Below, in pieces: positions 7,460 to 16,823 of a stretch of DNA of 64,000 bases; within the stretch, counting starts at the first letter, position 1; the number at the start of each line of letters is the position of its first letter. The stretch is taken from positions 124,001-188,000 of the forward strand of contig JBJEQP010000075.1 of assembly GCA_051881815.1 (NCBI GenBank), read 5' to 3'. Source of the DNA: UMGS363 sp051881815. GTDB taxonomy: Bacteria; Bacillota; Clostridia; Oscillospirales; Ruminococcaceae. Both the position numbers and the translations under genes were made by a program. The notes beneath the pieces were generated by a model. That model ran no database searches and was not told where the DNA came from. It saw only the letters and a list, made by a program, of their open reading frames with translations.

Positions 7460-8863
7460 TTATTCGTTAAAGAAAACGTAGAAGGATTTGTAGGTCATAT
7501 AAACATCGGTCTTTGCAACTACTTCAAAAGGAGCATGCATCGAGATAACGGGAACGCCTACATCAATAACATCCATGTTCATATTCGCAAGGTAAGCAGC
7601 AACTGTACCGCCGCCTCCGCCATCGACCTTTCCAAGCTCGCCTGTCTGCCAGATAACATTGTTTTTATCGAGAAGTGTGCGGACTCTTGCAACGAATTCG
7701 GCGGAAGCGTCCGATGTACCCGACTTTCCTCTTGCGCCTGTGAACTTTGTAACGCATACGCCGTAATTCATAAATGCACAGTTTCTCTTATCCATTACAT
7801 CGGGGAATGTCGGATCGAATGCAGCATTTACGTCGGCGGAAAGGCACTCTGTATTTGCGATAACAGTTCTACCGTTTGAACCGAAGCTGTCAGCAAGATT
7901 ATAGAAGAAATGCTCAAGATAATCAGAGCAAAGTCCTGTATTTCCGTCACTGCCTGTTTCTTCCTTATCTGTAAGGACGACAACGGATGTCTTTTTAACG
8001 CTTGTGCAGTCAAGGATAGCCTTTAAAGCTGTATATGCGCAAACCTTGTCGTCATGACCGTAAGCGCCGACCATACTTCTGTCGAAGCCAACATCCTTTG
8101 CCTTGAATGCAGGAACGGCTTCAAGCTCTGCGGAGAGGAAATCTTCCTCAATAATTCCATATTTTTCATTGAGGATAGAGATGATATTGAGCTTGACCTT
8201 TTCGCTTACTTCATCATCCTTGAAAGGCATTGAACCGATGAGGATATTAAGCTCCTCGCCCTTGATAAGCTCGCCGGGAGTACGCTTCATCTGGTCGTTT
8301 GCAAGATGCGGAAGGAGATCTGTTACACAGAAAACAGGATCGGAGTCATCCTCACCGATGCTTACAGTGACCTTTGTTCCGTCCTTCTTGATTATAACGC
8401 CGTGAAGAGCAAGCGGGATAGCTGCCCACTGGTACTTCTTTATTCCGCCGTAGTAATGGGTCTTGAAGAGGGCTGTTTCGCTGTCTTCATAGAGAGGGAG
8501 CTGCTTAAGATCAAGACGAGGAGAGTCGATATGAGCGGCTGCAAGGTGAACGCCCTTTTCAATAGGCTCACTGCCGATAACAGCAAGAATAACAGCTTTT
8601 CCCCTGTTGTTCACATATACCTTGTCACCTGCTTTAAGTCCCATTCCGTAGGAAAATTCCTTAAATCCGCACTTTTCGGCAAGAGTAATAGTCTTTGTAA
8701 CCGCTTCTCTTTCGATTTTTGCATCGTTAAGGAATGCTTTATAGTCCTCACAGAAGTCAAAGCAGGTCTTTATCTCGTCCGAAGTAAGTCGGATACCTGC
8801 GTGTTTTTTGGAAATGCAGAGTTTTTCTTTAAGAAGCTGACCCTGCGATTTTTCTTTTGACAT
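7460..8863 (-). CDS. M18-family aminopeptidase (aspartyl aminopeptidase-like)
   Basis: The ~467-aa metallopeptidase carries the M18/M42-clan metal ligands: His-Asp in AAHIDSPRLDLK, Asp in GHDDKV, the Glu pair in DKEETGSDG, and the late His in ISMHAPFEV. The family removes N-terminal acidic or neutral residues in the cytosol. I chose the ATG at 8863, 8 nt after AAAGGA, rather than upstream in-frame ATGs at 8893 and 8869. It is the last gene of the minus-strand housekeeping run and sits 19 bp after the lytic transglycosylase gene. Confidence 0.9.
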   Translation of the reverse strand: MSKEKSQGQLLKEKLCISKKHAGIRLTSDEIKTCFDFCEDYKAFLNDAKIEREAVTKTITLAEKCGFKEFSYGMGLKAGDKVYVNNRGKAVILAVIGSEPIEKGVHLAAAHIDSPRLDLKQLPLYEDSETALFKTHYYGGIKKYQWAAIPLALHGVIIKKDGTKVTVSIGEDDSDPVFCVTDLLPHLANDQMKRTPGELIKGEELNILIGSMPFKDDEVSEKVKLNIISILNEKYGIIEEDFLSAELEAVPAFKAKDVGFDRSMVGAYGHDDKVCAYTALKAILDCTSVKKTSVVVLTDKEETGSDGNTGLCSDYLEHFFYNLADSFGSNGRTVIANTECLSADVNAAFDPTFPDVMDKRNCAFMNYGVCVTKFTGARGKSGTSDASAEFVARVRTLLDKNNVIWQTGELGKVDGGGGGTVAAYLANMNMDVIDVGVPVISMHAPFEVVAKTDVYMTYKSFYVFFNE

Positions 8864-8882
8864 AAACATCGTCCTTTCGGTA

Positions 8883-9443
8883 TTATTCTTCATATAAGTT
8901 AGTATAACTGCGGTAAGCAGTCATAACCTTATGAACATAGTGATTTGAAGAAGCGGAGGGAATTTTGTCAAGTTTTTTTCCGTCCGAGCTGTACTCCCTA
9001 TCGTCAAGCCATTTATTGACCTGACCTCTGCCCGAAAAATAGGCAGCAAGCGCCGTTTCTTCGTCATTGTATTCGCTGTAAAGGAGCGAAAGAAGATATG
9101 TTCCGCATCGAATATTATTCTCGGCAATAAACATATCATCGTAGGTCAAACCGCTTTCATCATTCATACGGTACTGCACCCAGTCGAACGCATCCTCCAT
9201 AAGCTGCATAAGCCCTCTTGCACCGACATCGGAAACTGCATCGGGCTTAAATCCGCTTTCGGTTTTTATAACGGCATAGACAAGGTATTTATCCACTCCG
9301 TATTCTGCTGAATATTTCTCGACATAAGTCTGATATTCCAACGGATAGATATATTTTCTGCATAACGCTTCGGCATTTATACCAATATAAACACCTGCCG
9401 CAACAAGCAGCACAAGAAACACCGCTGCAACTTTTTTACGCAT
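8883..9443 (-). CDS. Lytic transglycosylase (SLT domain), membrane-anchored
   Basis: The ~186-aa protein has a hydrophobic N-terminal anchor or signal segment and a Slt70-like catalytic domain. The catalytic Glu lies in IKTESGF, followed by the family motifs GARGLMQLM and AAYFSGRGQV. It cleaves peptidoglycan outside the membrane with 1,6-anhydro product formation. The start chosen is the ATG at 9443, preceded by AAGGAG; it overlaps the end of coaE by 8 bp. Longer in-frame starts add a basic stretch that belongs to coaE coding sequence. Confidence 0.88.
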   Translation of the reverse strand: MRKKVAAVFLVLLVAAGVYIGINAEALCRKYIYPLEYQTYVEKYSAEYGVDKYLVYAVIKTESGFKPDAVSDVGARGLMQLMEDAFDWVQYRMNDESGLTYDDMFIAENNIRCGTYLLSLLYSEYNDEETALAAYFSGRGQVNKWLDDREYSSDGKKLDKIPSASSNHYVHKVMTAYRSYTNLYEE

Positions 9444-10062
9444 TATTGCAATACTCCTTGACCTTATCCGCAACCTCGTTTGCCTTTTCAAGTAAAACAT
9501 CTACCGATTTGTTGTTTTTTATAATAAAATCGGAGTGATTAATAAAAAATCGTTCCGAATGCTGCGATGAAAAGCGTTCCTTTATGCGTTCCGCAGGTAT
9601 CCCGTCACGTTTTGCGATCCTGTTTATCCTTGTCATTTCGGGTGCGGTAACACTTATGATAAGGTCGCAGAAATCATCCGCTCTGCTTTCAAATAATGTT
9701 GGGGCATCAAGCAGGACATATTTTTTCTGCTCCTGTGAATATTCCTTTATTTTCTGTAAAATTTCAAAAATTATGTACGGATAAGAAATGGCGTTAAGCT
9801 GTTTTAGCTTTACTTTATCGGTGAAAACGATGGCAGCAAGAGCCTTGCGGTCGAGTTCTCCGTTTTCGGTAATGACTTCACTTCCGAAGCACTCCTCGAT
9901 CTCTTTAAGGCAAGGTTTGCCCTTCTGCATAACTTCCCTTGCGATCTTATCGGCATTGATTATCTCAAAGCCTTTTTTTGAAAAAACATCGCAGACGGTA
10001 GTTTTTCCGGCACCGCTCTGCCCCGTAAGTCCTACCACACAGATACCTGCGTTGTTGCTCAT
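9436..10062 (-). CDS. coaE: Dephospho-CoA kinase
   Basis: The 208-aa P-loop kinase has Walker A GLTGQSGAGKTT at residues 12-23, the family motif INADKIAREV, and a lid region RIAKRDGIPAERIKERFSSQ. It phosphorylates dephospho-CoA at the 3' hydroxyl, the last step of coenzyme A synthesis. It overlaps tsaC by 4 bp upstream and the lytic transglycosylase gene downstream, so all three are likely one transcript. Confidence 0.95.
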   Translation of the reverse strand: MSNNAGICVVGLTGQSGAGKTTVCDVFSKKGFEIINADKIAREVMQKGKPCLKEIEECFGSEVITENGELDRKALAAIVFTDKVKLKQLNAISYPYIIFEILQKIKEYSQEQKKYVLLDAPTLFESRADDFCDLIISVTAPEMTRINRIAKRDGIPAERIKERFSSQHSERFFINHSDFIIKNNKSVDVLLEKANEVADKVKEYCNNA

Positions 10063-11072
10063 ACGTTTATCACCTCAAATCCTGCCGCTCTCAAAAGTCG
10101 GTTATAAACAGCAAGTCCTACCCCTGTTCTTGACGGGCAGCGCACATAAAGCTGCGAAACCCCAAGCTCGTCCGCTTTCCGCAGATCGGCAAAAAGCTGT
10201 GCAGCCTGTTCTTCCGATGTATCGCCGTATGTCATAGTCATTACCCCTTCGCACGGCTTATCGCTGTCGAATATCATTGCACATACTCCGCTGCCGTTAT
10301 GCTTTCTGACATACTCCGAAAATGCTTCATATTCACCGCAGACTATTGTAACATTTGCCTTTGGAGAATAATGCTTGTATTTCATTCCGGGAGAAAGTAC
10401 CTTTTCCCCCTCTGCAACCGGTTCAAGTATTCCCTTGTCGGTAAAAACGGGAACGCCAAAGCTGCCGAGCTCCTCTGCGGAAACATATCCGGGACGGAGA
10501 AGTCTTATTCCGCCGTTTTCAAAGGAAATTACGGTGCTTTCAACACCTACTCCGCAGGCACCGCCGTCGATTATTGCAGGGATCCTGCCCTTCATATCGT
10601 TCATAACGTGCTGTGCAGTCGTCGGACTTGGACTTCCCGAAAGGTTCGCAGACGGAGCCGCAATAGCTTTTCCGCTCAATTCTATGAGAAGTCGCGCCGT
10701 TTTATGAAAGGGTATGCGTATTCCTACTGTATCAAGGCCGCCGCTCGTTGCATAAGGGATAGTTTCTCGCTTTGGAAGAACCATTGTAATAGGACCCGGC
10801 CAGAATCTCTCTGCAATCTTATACGCAAGATCGGGAACATTACAGACATATTTTTCCATCGACTCGACCGATGAAAGGTGAACAATAAGCGGATTATCGC
10901 CGGGTCTGCCCTTTGCGGCAAAGATCTTCTTTACTGCTTCAATATTTTCCGCGTCAGCGCCAAGTCCGTAGACGGTTTCGGTCGGCATACCGACAACCTC
11001 GCCTTTTTTTATAAGCTCTGCCGCATATTCAACATCGGTTCTGTCAGATGACAGAAGCTTTGTATCAAACAT
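10059..11072 (-). CDS. tsaC: L-threonylcarbamoyladenylate synthase (Sua5/YwlC type)
   Basis: The protein makes threonylcarbamoyl-AMP for the t6A modification of ANN-decoding tRNAs. An N-terminal YrdC domain shows PTETVYGLG and KGRPGDNPLIVH. It is followed by a C-terminal Sua5 domain (about residues 215-337), so this is the long two-domain form. I chose ATG at 11072, 11 nt after AAGGAG. An in-frame ATG at 11096 would overlap the prfA stop codon and has no clear SD. The prfA-tsaC pairing is common in Firmicutes, but prmC, often between them, is absent here. Confidence 0.93.
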   Translation of the reverse strand: MFDTKLLSSDRTDVEYAAELIKKGEVVGMPTETVYGLGADAENIEAVKKIFAAKGRPGDNPLIVHLSSVESMEKYVCNVPDLAYKIAERFWPGPITMVLPKRETIPYATSGGLDTVGIRIPFHKTARLLIELSGKAIAAPSANLSGSPSPTTAQHVMNDMKGRIPAIIDGGACGVGVESTVISFENGGIRLLRPGYVSAEELGSFGVPVFTDKGILEPVAEGEKVLSPGMKYKHYSPKANVTIVCGEYEAFSEYVRKHNGSGVCAMIFDSDKPCEGVMTMTYGDTSEEQAAQLFADLRKADELGVSQLYVRCPSRTGVGLAVYNRLLRAAGFEVINV

Positions 11073-11091
11073 TTTCCATTTTGCTCCTTGT

Positions 11092-12165
11092 TTATTCATC
11101 TCTTGCAGAAAGCTTTGCGGCTGTATCCGCAGTTGCAAGAGCGTCAATTACCTCGTCAAGATTTCCGTTGAGGATACTTTCAAGGCGATATATAGTTAGA
11201 CCTATTCTATGGTCTGTAAGTCTGCTTTCGGGGAAATTATAGGTTCGGATACGTTCGGAACGATTGCCCGTTCCGACCTGAGAACGACGCTCGGAAGCGA
11301 TCTTTTCATTCTGTTCTTCGAGCATAGATTCATACAGCCTTGAACGAAGTATCTTCATTGCCCTGTCCTTGTTTTTATACTGGCTTCGCTCGTCCTGACA
11401 TTCGACAACAACGCCAGTCGGGAGATGGGTTATTCTTACGGCAGATTCGGTCTTGTTGATATGCTGACCGCCTGCACCCGATGCACGGAAAACATCAATT
11501 TTGAGATCGGCAGGGTTTATTTCAAGCTCAACTTCGTCCGCTTCGACAAGAACTGCAACAGTAACGGTAGAGGTATGGACTCTGCCCTGCGATTCGGTTT
11601 CCGGAACACGCTGAACACGGTGAACGCCGCTTTCATATTTAAGACGGGAATACGCGCCCTCTCCGATGACGTTGAAGCTTATTTCCTTGATACCGCCAAG
11701 CTCGGTTTCATTTGCATTCAGCACTTCTATCTTCCAGCGCTTGCTCTCGGCATACATCGTGTACATTCTGTAAAGCGAGTTTGCAAAAAGTGCAGCCTCT
11801 TCTCCGCCTGCGCCGCCTCGTATCTCGATAATAACGTTTTTATCGTCGTTCGGATCCTTCGGAAGGAGCATAACTTTTAGCTCTTCGGTTATCTCCTCAA
11901 GCTTTGGCTTTGCTTCTTCGATCTCGGCTTCGGCAAGCTCACGCATTTCCTCATCCGTTGATTTATCGGCAAGGATCTCCTCTGCATCCGTTTTATCCGA
12001 AAGTATCTTACAGTATTCCTTATATTTTTCAACGATCGGAGTAAGATTTTTATACTCCTTCATATAAGAAGCATAAGCCTTTGTATCGTTGATAATGTTC
12101 GGATCCATGAGCTTTTCGGCTATATCGTTATATTTTTCTTCGGTAAGTTTAAGCTTTTCAAGCAT
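11092..12165 (-). CDS. prfA: Peptide chain release factor 1
   Basis: This is a 357-aa class I release factor. The catalytic GGQ is in GAGGQHINKTESAVRITH, with the adjoining VECQDERSQ motif. It reads UAA/UAG stops and triggers peptidyl-tRNA hydrolysis on the ribosome. It follows the DUF951 gene by 23 bp with a good GGAG SD and is followed by tsaC. Confidence 0.97.
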   Translation of the reverse strand: MLEKLKLTEEKYNDIAEKLMDPNIINDTKAYASYMKEYKNLTPIVEKYKEYCKILSDKTDAEEILADKSTDEEMRELAEAEIEEAKPKLEEITEELKVMLLPKDPNDDKNVIIEIRGGAGGEEAALFANSLYRMYTMYAESKRWKIEVLNANETELGGIKEISFNVIGEGAYSRLKYESGVHRVQRVPETESQGRVHTSTVTVAVLVEADEVELEINPADLKIDVFRASGAGGQHINKTESAVRITHLPTGVVVECQDERSQYKNKDRAMKILRSRLYESMLEEQNEKIASERRSQVGTGNRSERIRTYNFPESRLTDHRIGLTIYRLESILNGNLDEVIDALATADTAAKLSARDE

Positions 12166-12188
12166 AGATTTTCTCCTTCGGGATAAGA

Positions 12189-12380
12189 TCAGGTATTCTC
12201 TTCCTTATGAATGACCTGTTTTATATTTTTCTCGATTTTATTTCTCGGAGTCATAAATTCTCTTCCGCAGCCCTCACAGCGGAGCTTGAAATCCATTCCT
12301 GCACGGATAACGGTCATTTTATTGCTTCCGCACGGATGATTTTTTTTCATTGTCAAGATATCGTTCGGACGAATATCCAT
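12189..12380 (-). CDS. DUF951 family small protein with zinc-ribbon-like motif
   Basis: The 63-aa protein matches the DUF951 pattern: MKKNHPCGSNKMTVIRAGMD, then LRCEGCGREFMTPRNKIEK. Three Cys residues (CG..., CEGC) suggest metal binding. Members are widespread in Firmicutes with no proven role. One proposed link is to translation, given its position before prfA, but that is context only. The start follows AAAGGAG. It appears to be the first gene of the minus-strand run down to 7460. Confidence 0.85.
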   Translation of the reverse strand: MDIRPNDILTMKKNHPCGSNKMTVIRAGMDFKLRCEGCGREFMTPRNKIEKNIKQVIHKEENT

Positions 12381-12517
12381 TTTATGGATCTCCTTTACTC
12401 TGAATTATTATATATTAATTAGATATAATAGCTTATACAAAAGAAAATGCACAAAAAATCAGATAAATATGCAAATATGATTTTTTCTGCACTTTCAAAA
12501 AAGAGAGGAAGTAAGCT

Positions 12518-12853
12518 ATGAAAATAACAGCAGAATTTGATTCGGTTAATTCCGCCGATCTCGCTGCGGCAAACATTCGCAGAACAATATCTCCTTTTTC
12601 CGACATAAGAGTGCTGCAGAAACAAAACAGTCATTCCATGCACTTCAGCGGTCTGACAGCTGTATTCGGCAACGGCAATCCTGCGATCGGTCCGAATATG
12701 TACACATTCCCTATTCCGGCTTCAAATGTACTCGATCAGGAAGAACATCAGAATAAAGCAACTCTTGAAGTAATATGTGTTAAAGAGGACAGAAAAAAAG
12801 TATCGCGCACTATCCTGAACTGCGGCGGTCACGATCTCAGCGAACAGGATTGA
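12518..12853 (+). CDS. Hypothetical protein, 111 aa
   Basis: I do not recognise this family. The protein is soluble with no signal peptide. Its N-terminal half (FDSVNSADLAAANIRR) reads like a ferredoxin-like alpha/beta unit of the type found in stress-protein repeats, followed by a Gly/Pro/Asn-rich middle and a charged C terminus. The start follows GAGAGGAAG. It is divergent from the DUF951 gene and is followed after 73 bp by the S1-domain gene, so the two may be cotranscribed. Confidence 0.7.
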   Translation: MKITAEFDSVNSADLAAANIRRTISPFSDIRVLQKQNSHSMHFSGLTAVFGNGNPAIGPNMYTFPIPASNVLDQEEHQNKATLEVICVKEDRKKVSRTILNCGGHDLSEQD

Positions 12854-12926
12854 ATGTCATATATTCCCATGCGGCGGCATAAAATTGAGAGAAATTAAAT
12901 TTACGCCAAAATATGGGAGGTACAAA

Positions 12927-13859
12927 ATGAACAACTACTACCCCGAGGGAACACTTATCGGCTCACCTGAAAACACTGCAGCGATGAAAAGCATTTTTTC
13001 ACTTCAGGATTCACTTCTTCAAGGAAAAATACTTGAAGCGCGCGCAGTTGTATGCGACAATGAACACAATCTTATCGTTGAATTGCCCTGTCCGAACTGT
13101 CCGAAAGGGATAATACCGAGGACAGAGGGTGCTATCGGCATCGAGGACGGTTCAACAAAGGATATTGCTCTTATTACAAAAGTAAACAAGCCGGTATGCT
13201 TCAAGATATTACGTCTTATAAAGACCCATGACGGAGCATTCACCGCAATACTTTCTCGCCGCGCCGTTCAGGAAGAATGTATGGAAAATTTTATTTCCGC
13301 ACTGCGCCCAGGAGATATCATTCCAGCAAAGGTAACGCATCTTGAACAGTTCGGGGCATTCGTTGACATCGGCTGCGGTATCCCGTCGCTTATCCCGATA
13401 GATTCTATCTCAATATCGAGGATATCCCATCCATCCGACCGTTTCGTTCCGTATCAGAATATTAGGGTAATAATCAAGGGTCAAAGCGGAGGAAAGATCC
13501 TTCTTTCGCACAAAGAGCTGCTCGGGACATGGGAAGAAAATGCTGCCTGCTTCAACTGCGGAGAAACAGTTTCGGGAACGGTGCGTTCCGTTGAGGATTA
13601 TGGTATATTCGTAGAGCTTGCGCCTAACCTTGCAGGTCTTGCCGAGCCGAGGGATAACGTTCAGGCAGGCGACAACGCAAGCGTTTACATAAAAGCAATG
13701 ATCCCCGAAAAAATGAAGGTAAAGCTTATCATCGTTGATGTTTTCAAGGAACAGCACAAGGATCCGTCATTCAGATACTTCTTTAATGAGGATCATATTT
13801 CACACTGGGTATATTCTTCTCCCGATTCGGGAAAGCTCATTGAAAGCTATTTTGGCTGA
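12927..13859 (+). CDS. S1 RNA-binding domain protein (ribosomal protein S1-like)
   Basis: The ~310-aa protein has at least two S1-type OB folds. One is near LRPGDIIPAKVTHLEQFGAFVDIGCGIPSLIP, the other near GETVSGTVRSVEDYGIFVELAPNLAGLAEP. A preceding N-terminal domain looks like a divergent S1-like fold. The predicted role is RNA binding in translation, similar to the short S1 homologues of Clostridia. The start is ATG 12927 after GGGAGGT. Its last 13 bp overlap the end of convergent rarA. Confidence 0.85.
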   Translation: MNNYYPEGTLIGSPENTAAMKSIFSLQDSLLQGKILEARAVVCDNEHNLIVELPCPNCPKGIIPRTEGAIGIEDGSTKDIALITKVNKPVCFKILRLIKTHDGAFTAILSRRAVQEECMENFISALRPGDIIPAKVTHLEQFGAFVDIGCGIPSLIPIDSISISRISHPSDRFVPYQNIRVIIKGQSGGKILLSHKELLGTWEENAACFNCGETVSGTVRSVEDYGIFVELAPNLAGLAEPRDNVQAGDNASVYIKAMIPEKMKVKLIIVDVFKEQHKDPSFRYFFNEDHISHWVYSSPDSGKLIESYFG

Positions 13860-15133
13860 CGTTTTTCTTCATCAGCAAGGATCTTATTTCTGTAAGCAAG
13901 TGCAGCCTGCTCGTTCTTGTTCTCACCAAAATAGTAATACACCTTGTCTTTCAAGGGATCGGGCAGGTATTGCTGCTTGACATAATGATTCGGGAAATCA
14001 TGCGGATAGAGGTAATGCTGACCTTTTACCGCTGCACCCTCGCCGTCAAAATGCTTGTTCTGGAGATGACGCGGAAAGTCGCCTATCTCGCCGTTTCGGA
14101 CATCGGAAAGCGCTGCATCAATTGCAAGATATGCGCTGTTAGACTTAGGCGCTGTTGCAAGAAGTATAACTGCCTGTGCAAGTGGTATCCTTGCTTCCGG
14201 CAGTCCGAGCTGCATTGCGCTGTCAACGCAGGATTTAACAATAGTAATTGCCTGCGGATATGCAAGTCCGATATCTTCACAGGCTATAACGAGCAATCTT
14301 CGTGAAAGAGAGATTATATCCCCAGTTTCGATAAGCCTTGCGGCATAATGTATAGCTGCATTTTCATCCGAACCGCGAATAGACTTCTGCAGAGCGGAAA
14401 GAATATCATAATGCTGGTCGCCGTCACGGTCATATTTCATATTGCTGCGCTGTGTAAGCTCCGCAGCAATTTCTTTTGTTATGCGGATCTCGGAGCCGTT
14501 ATTTTCACCCGAAAGAACGCAAAGCTCCGCCGTATTTATAGATTTGCGAACATCACCCCCGCAGCCTCTTGCGATATACTCGGCTGCGCCTTTTTCTACC
14601 TTGACCGAAAGACCGAGCTGCTCCGCTGCAAGACGAAATGCACGATTAACCGCAGGGACAAGCTCTTCCGCCGAAACAGGTTTGAACTCGAACACGGTCG
14701 AACGGCTGATTATCGCATTATAGACATAAAAATACGGGTTTTCGGTTGTTGATGCAATGAGAGTGATCTGTCCGTTTTCGATATATTCAAGCAATGACTG
14801 CTGCTGTTTTTTATTGAGATACTGTATCTCATCGAGGTATAAAAGCACACCGTTTATGCCGTCAAGTGTGTTCGTATCCTCGATAACTTCTTTTATATCG
14901 GCTATTGAAGCAGATGTACCGTTGAGCTTATGGAGCTTCATCCCTGCATTTTCGGCTATGATACGGGCAACGGTGGTCTTTCCGACTCCTGCTGTTCCGT
15001 AAAAGATCATATTCGGGATTGTGCCGTTCTCGATGATCCTTCGAAGCGGTTTTCCCTCGCCTAAAATGTGCTTCTGACCGACAACATCGTCAAGGGTCTT
15101 GGGACGTATCCTGTCGGCAAGCGGTATATTCAT
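13847..15133 (-). CDS. rarA: Replication-associated recombination protein RarA/MgsA (AAA+ ATPase)
   Basis: The ~428-aa AAA+ protein starts with NIPLADRIRPKTLDDVVGQ. It has Walker A in YGTAGVGKTT, Walker B in LYLDEIQYLNKKQQ, sensor 1 in STTENP and the C-terminal MgsA tetramerisation part. It acts at stalled replication forks. I chose ATG 15133 after GGGGAGGAA over an upstream in-frame ATG at 15157. It follows glyA by 66 bp on the same strand, separated by a hairpin at 15162-15193. Confidence 0.93.
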   Translation of the reverse strand: MNIPLADRIRPKTLDDVVGQKHILGEGKPLRRIIENGTIPNMIFYGTAGVGKTTVARIIAENAGMKLHKLNGTSASIADIKEVIEDTNTLDGINGVLLYLDEIQYLNKKQQQSLLEYIENGQITLIASTTENPYFYVYNAIISRSTVFEFKPVSAEELVPAVNRAFRLAAEQLGLSVKVEKGAAEYIARGCGGDVRKSINTAELCVLSGENNGSEIRITKEIAAELTQRSNMKYDRDGDQHYDILSALQKSIRGSDENAAIHYAARLIETGDIISLSRRLLVIACEDIGLAYPQAITIVKSCVDSAMQLGLPEARIPLAQAVILLATAPKSNSAYLAIDAALSDVRNGEIGDFPRHLQNKHFDGEGAAVKGQHYLYPHDFPNHYVKQQYLPDPLKDKVYYYFGENKNEQAALAYRNKILADEEKRQPK

Positions 15134-15161
15134 TTTACGTTCCTCCCCTTTCGACATTTTT

Positions 15162-15193
15162 ATCGGGGAACGGAATACTCACCGTTCCCCGAT
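15162..15193 (-). other. Hairpin between glyA and rarA
   Basis: A perfect 12-bp stem (ATCGGGGAACGG at 15162-15173 with its complement at 15182-15193) has an 8-nt loop, seven bases past the glyA stop. On the minus strand it is followed by A residues, not a T run. It is therefore better read as a 3' stabiliser or processing hairpin than as a standard terminator. Confidence 0.6.
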
Positions 15194-15199
15194 ATAGCA

Positions 15200-16453
15200 T
15201 CACATATAAAGAGGATGCTTTGCGCAGATCTCGTTTACGCCTGCTCTGATCTCGTCAGCCTTTGCTTCAAAATCGGTAGCCGCAAGGTACATAAACTCTG
15301 CGATCTTATCCATATCGGCTGTATCAAGACCTCTTGTTGTAACAGCAGGAGTACCAACTCTGATACCGCTTGTTACGAACGGCTTTTCGGGGTCATTCGG
15401 GATAGCGTTCTTGTTTACGGTGATATAAACTTCGTCAAGACGATGCTCAAACTCTTTTCCCGTGAGCTTAAACGGACGAAGGTCAACGAGCATAAGATGA
15501 TTGTCGGTGCCGCCCGAAACGAGATCAAAGCCTCTGTCAAGAAGTCCCTTTGCAAGAGCCTGTGCATTTGCAACGATGTTCTTGCCGTATTCCTTAAATT
15601 CAGGCTTTAAAGCTTCACCGAAGCATACAGCCTTGCCTGCGATAACGTGCATAAGCGGGCCGCCTTGTGTTCCCGGGAAGATAGCAGAGTTGATCTTCTT
15701 AGCGAGATACTCGTTATTTGTAAGGATAAGACCGCCTCTTGGACCTCTGAGAGTCTTATGAGTAGTAGTTGTTACAATGTCAGCGTAAGGAACAGGCGAC
15801 TGGTGCTGACCTGCAGCAACAAGACCTGCAATATGAGCCATATCTACCATGAGATATGCACCCACTGCCCTTGCGATGGAAGAAAGCTTCACAAAATCAA
15901 TTTTTCTTGGATATGCGGATGCACCTGCTACAATAAGTTTAGGCTTGCACTTGTTGGCAGCTTTATAAAGCTCCTCATAATCAATGTAACCCTCGTCATT
16001 TACGCCGTAGGAAGTAAAGTTGAAGTATTTGCCCGAAATATTAACAGGTGAACCATGAGTAAGATGACCGCCGTGAGCTAAGGACATACCCATAACAGTG
16101 TCGCCGGGCTGAAGGAGAGCCATATAAACAGCAGTATTAGCCTGAGCACCCGAATGCGGCTGAACATTTGCATAAGCTGCGCCGAAAAGCTTCTTTGCTC
16201 TTTCGATAGCGATATTTTCAACGATATCGACATCTTCGCAGCCGCCGTAGTATCTCTTTCCCGGATAACCCTCTGCGTATTTATTTGTAAGAACACTGCC
16301 CATTGCTGCCATTACAGCAGGGGTTACGATATTTTCGCTTGCGATAAGTTCAAGATTTCTGCGCTGTCTTGCAAGCTCAAGCTCCATAGCGCCGCCGACC
16401 TCGGGATCGGCATTCTTTACAAAACCAATAGTATCCATTAAATTCTCGTACAT
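15200..16453 (-). CDS. glyA: Serine hydroxymethyltransferase
   Basis: The ~417-aa PLP enzyme converts serine and tetrahydrofolate to glycine and methylene-THF, feeding one-carbon units to purine and thymidylate synthesis. Visible features are YAEGYPGKRYYGGCE, the PLP lysine in TTTHKTLRGPRGG, and VDMAHIAGL. I chose ATG 16453 (AAAGGA 10 nt upstream) over a TTG two codons earlier. It has its own promoter at 16491-16519. Confidence 0.97.
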   Translation of the reverse strand: MYENLMDTIGFVKNADPEVGGAMELELARQRRNLELIASENIVTPAVMAAMGSVLTNKYAEGYPGKRYYGGCEDVDIVENIAIERAKKLFGAAYANVQPHSGAQANTAVYMALLQPGDTVMGMSLAHGGHLTHGSPVNISGKYFNFTSYGVNDEGYIDYEELYKAANKCKPKLIVAGASAYPRKIDFVKLSSIARAVGAYLMVDMAHIAGLVAAGQHQSPVPYADIVTTTTHKTLRGPRGGLILTNNEYLAKKINSAIFPGTQGGPLMHVIAGKAVCFGEALKPEFKEYGKNIVANAQALAKGLLDRGFDLVSGGTDNHLMLVDLRPFKLTGKEFEHRLDEVYITVNKNAIPNDPEKPFVTSGIRVGTPAVTTRGLDTADMDKIAEFMYLAATDFEAKADEIRAGVNEICAKHPLYM

Positions 16454-16490
16454 TGTCAAAACATCCTTTCAATAAATAAATATTTAACTT

Positions 16491-16519
16491 ATTATACTAC
16501 ATTTCAACTATTTTGGCAA
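16491..16519 (-). promoter_or_regulatory. Promoter of glyA
   Basis: On the minus strand, TTGCCA (16514-16519) is followed after 17 bp by TATAAT (16491-16496), about 38 bp before the glyA start. No riboswitch is visible in the short leader. The rest of this AT-rich gap (16520-16686) shows no gene. Confidence 0.7.
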
Positions 16520-16685
16520 GTCTTTTCATAGAATTGAGGAATAATTAATTCATTTTTGTAATAAATGCTCTAATTCAAAAAAATTTTATTATTTTATAGA
16601 TTCATCTTTATTATAAATAATTCATATAGCAATTATTTTTACAAGAAATTACCTATAACAATTATTTACGATGTTCACATTTTAT

Positions 16686-16719
<34 letters not shown>

Positions 16720-16823
16720 GAATGAATTCTTTGCCTTTATAGAACTATAATTTATTTACAAAGCAATGTACTATCAGTTATTTTAAAGTTACTTACATTG
16801 TAAAAAACGAGGAGGAAACAATT

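Noticed and set aside
10299..10874. 191-codon plus-strand frame antisense to tsaC
   Set aside because: No SD and composition typical of a shadow; tsaC motifs on the minus strand are unambiguous.
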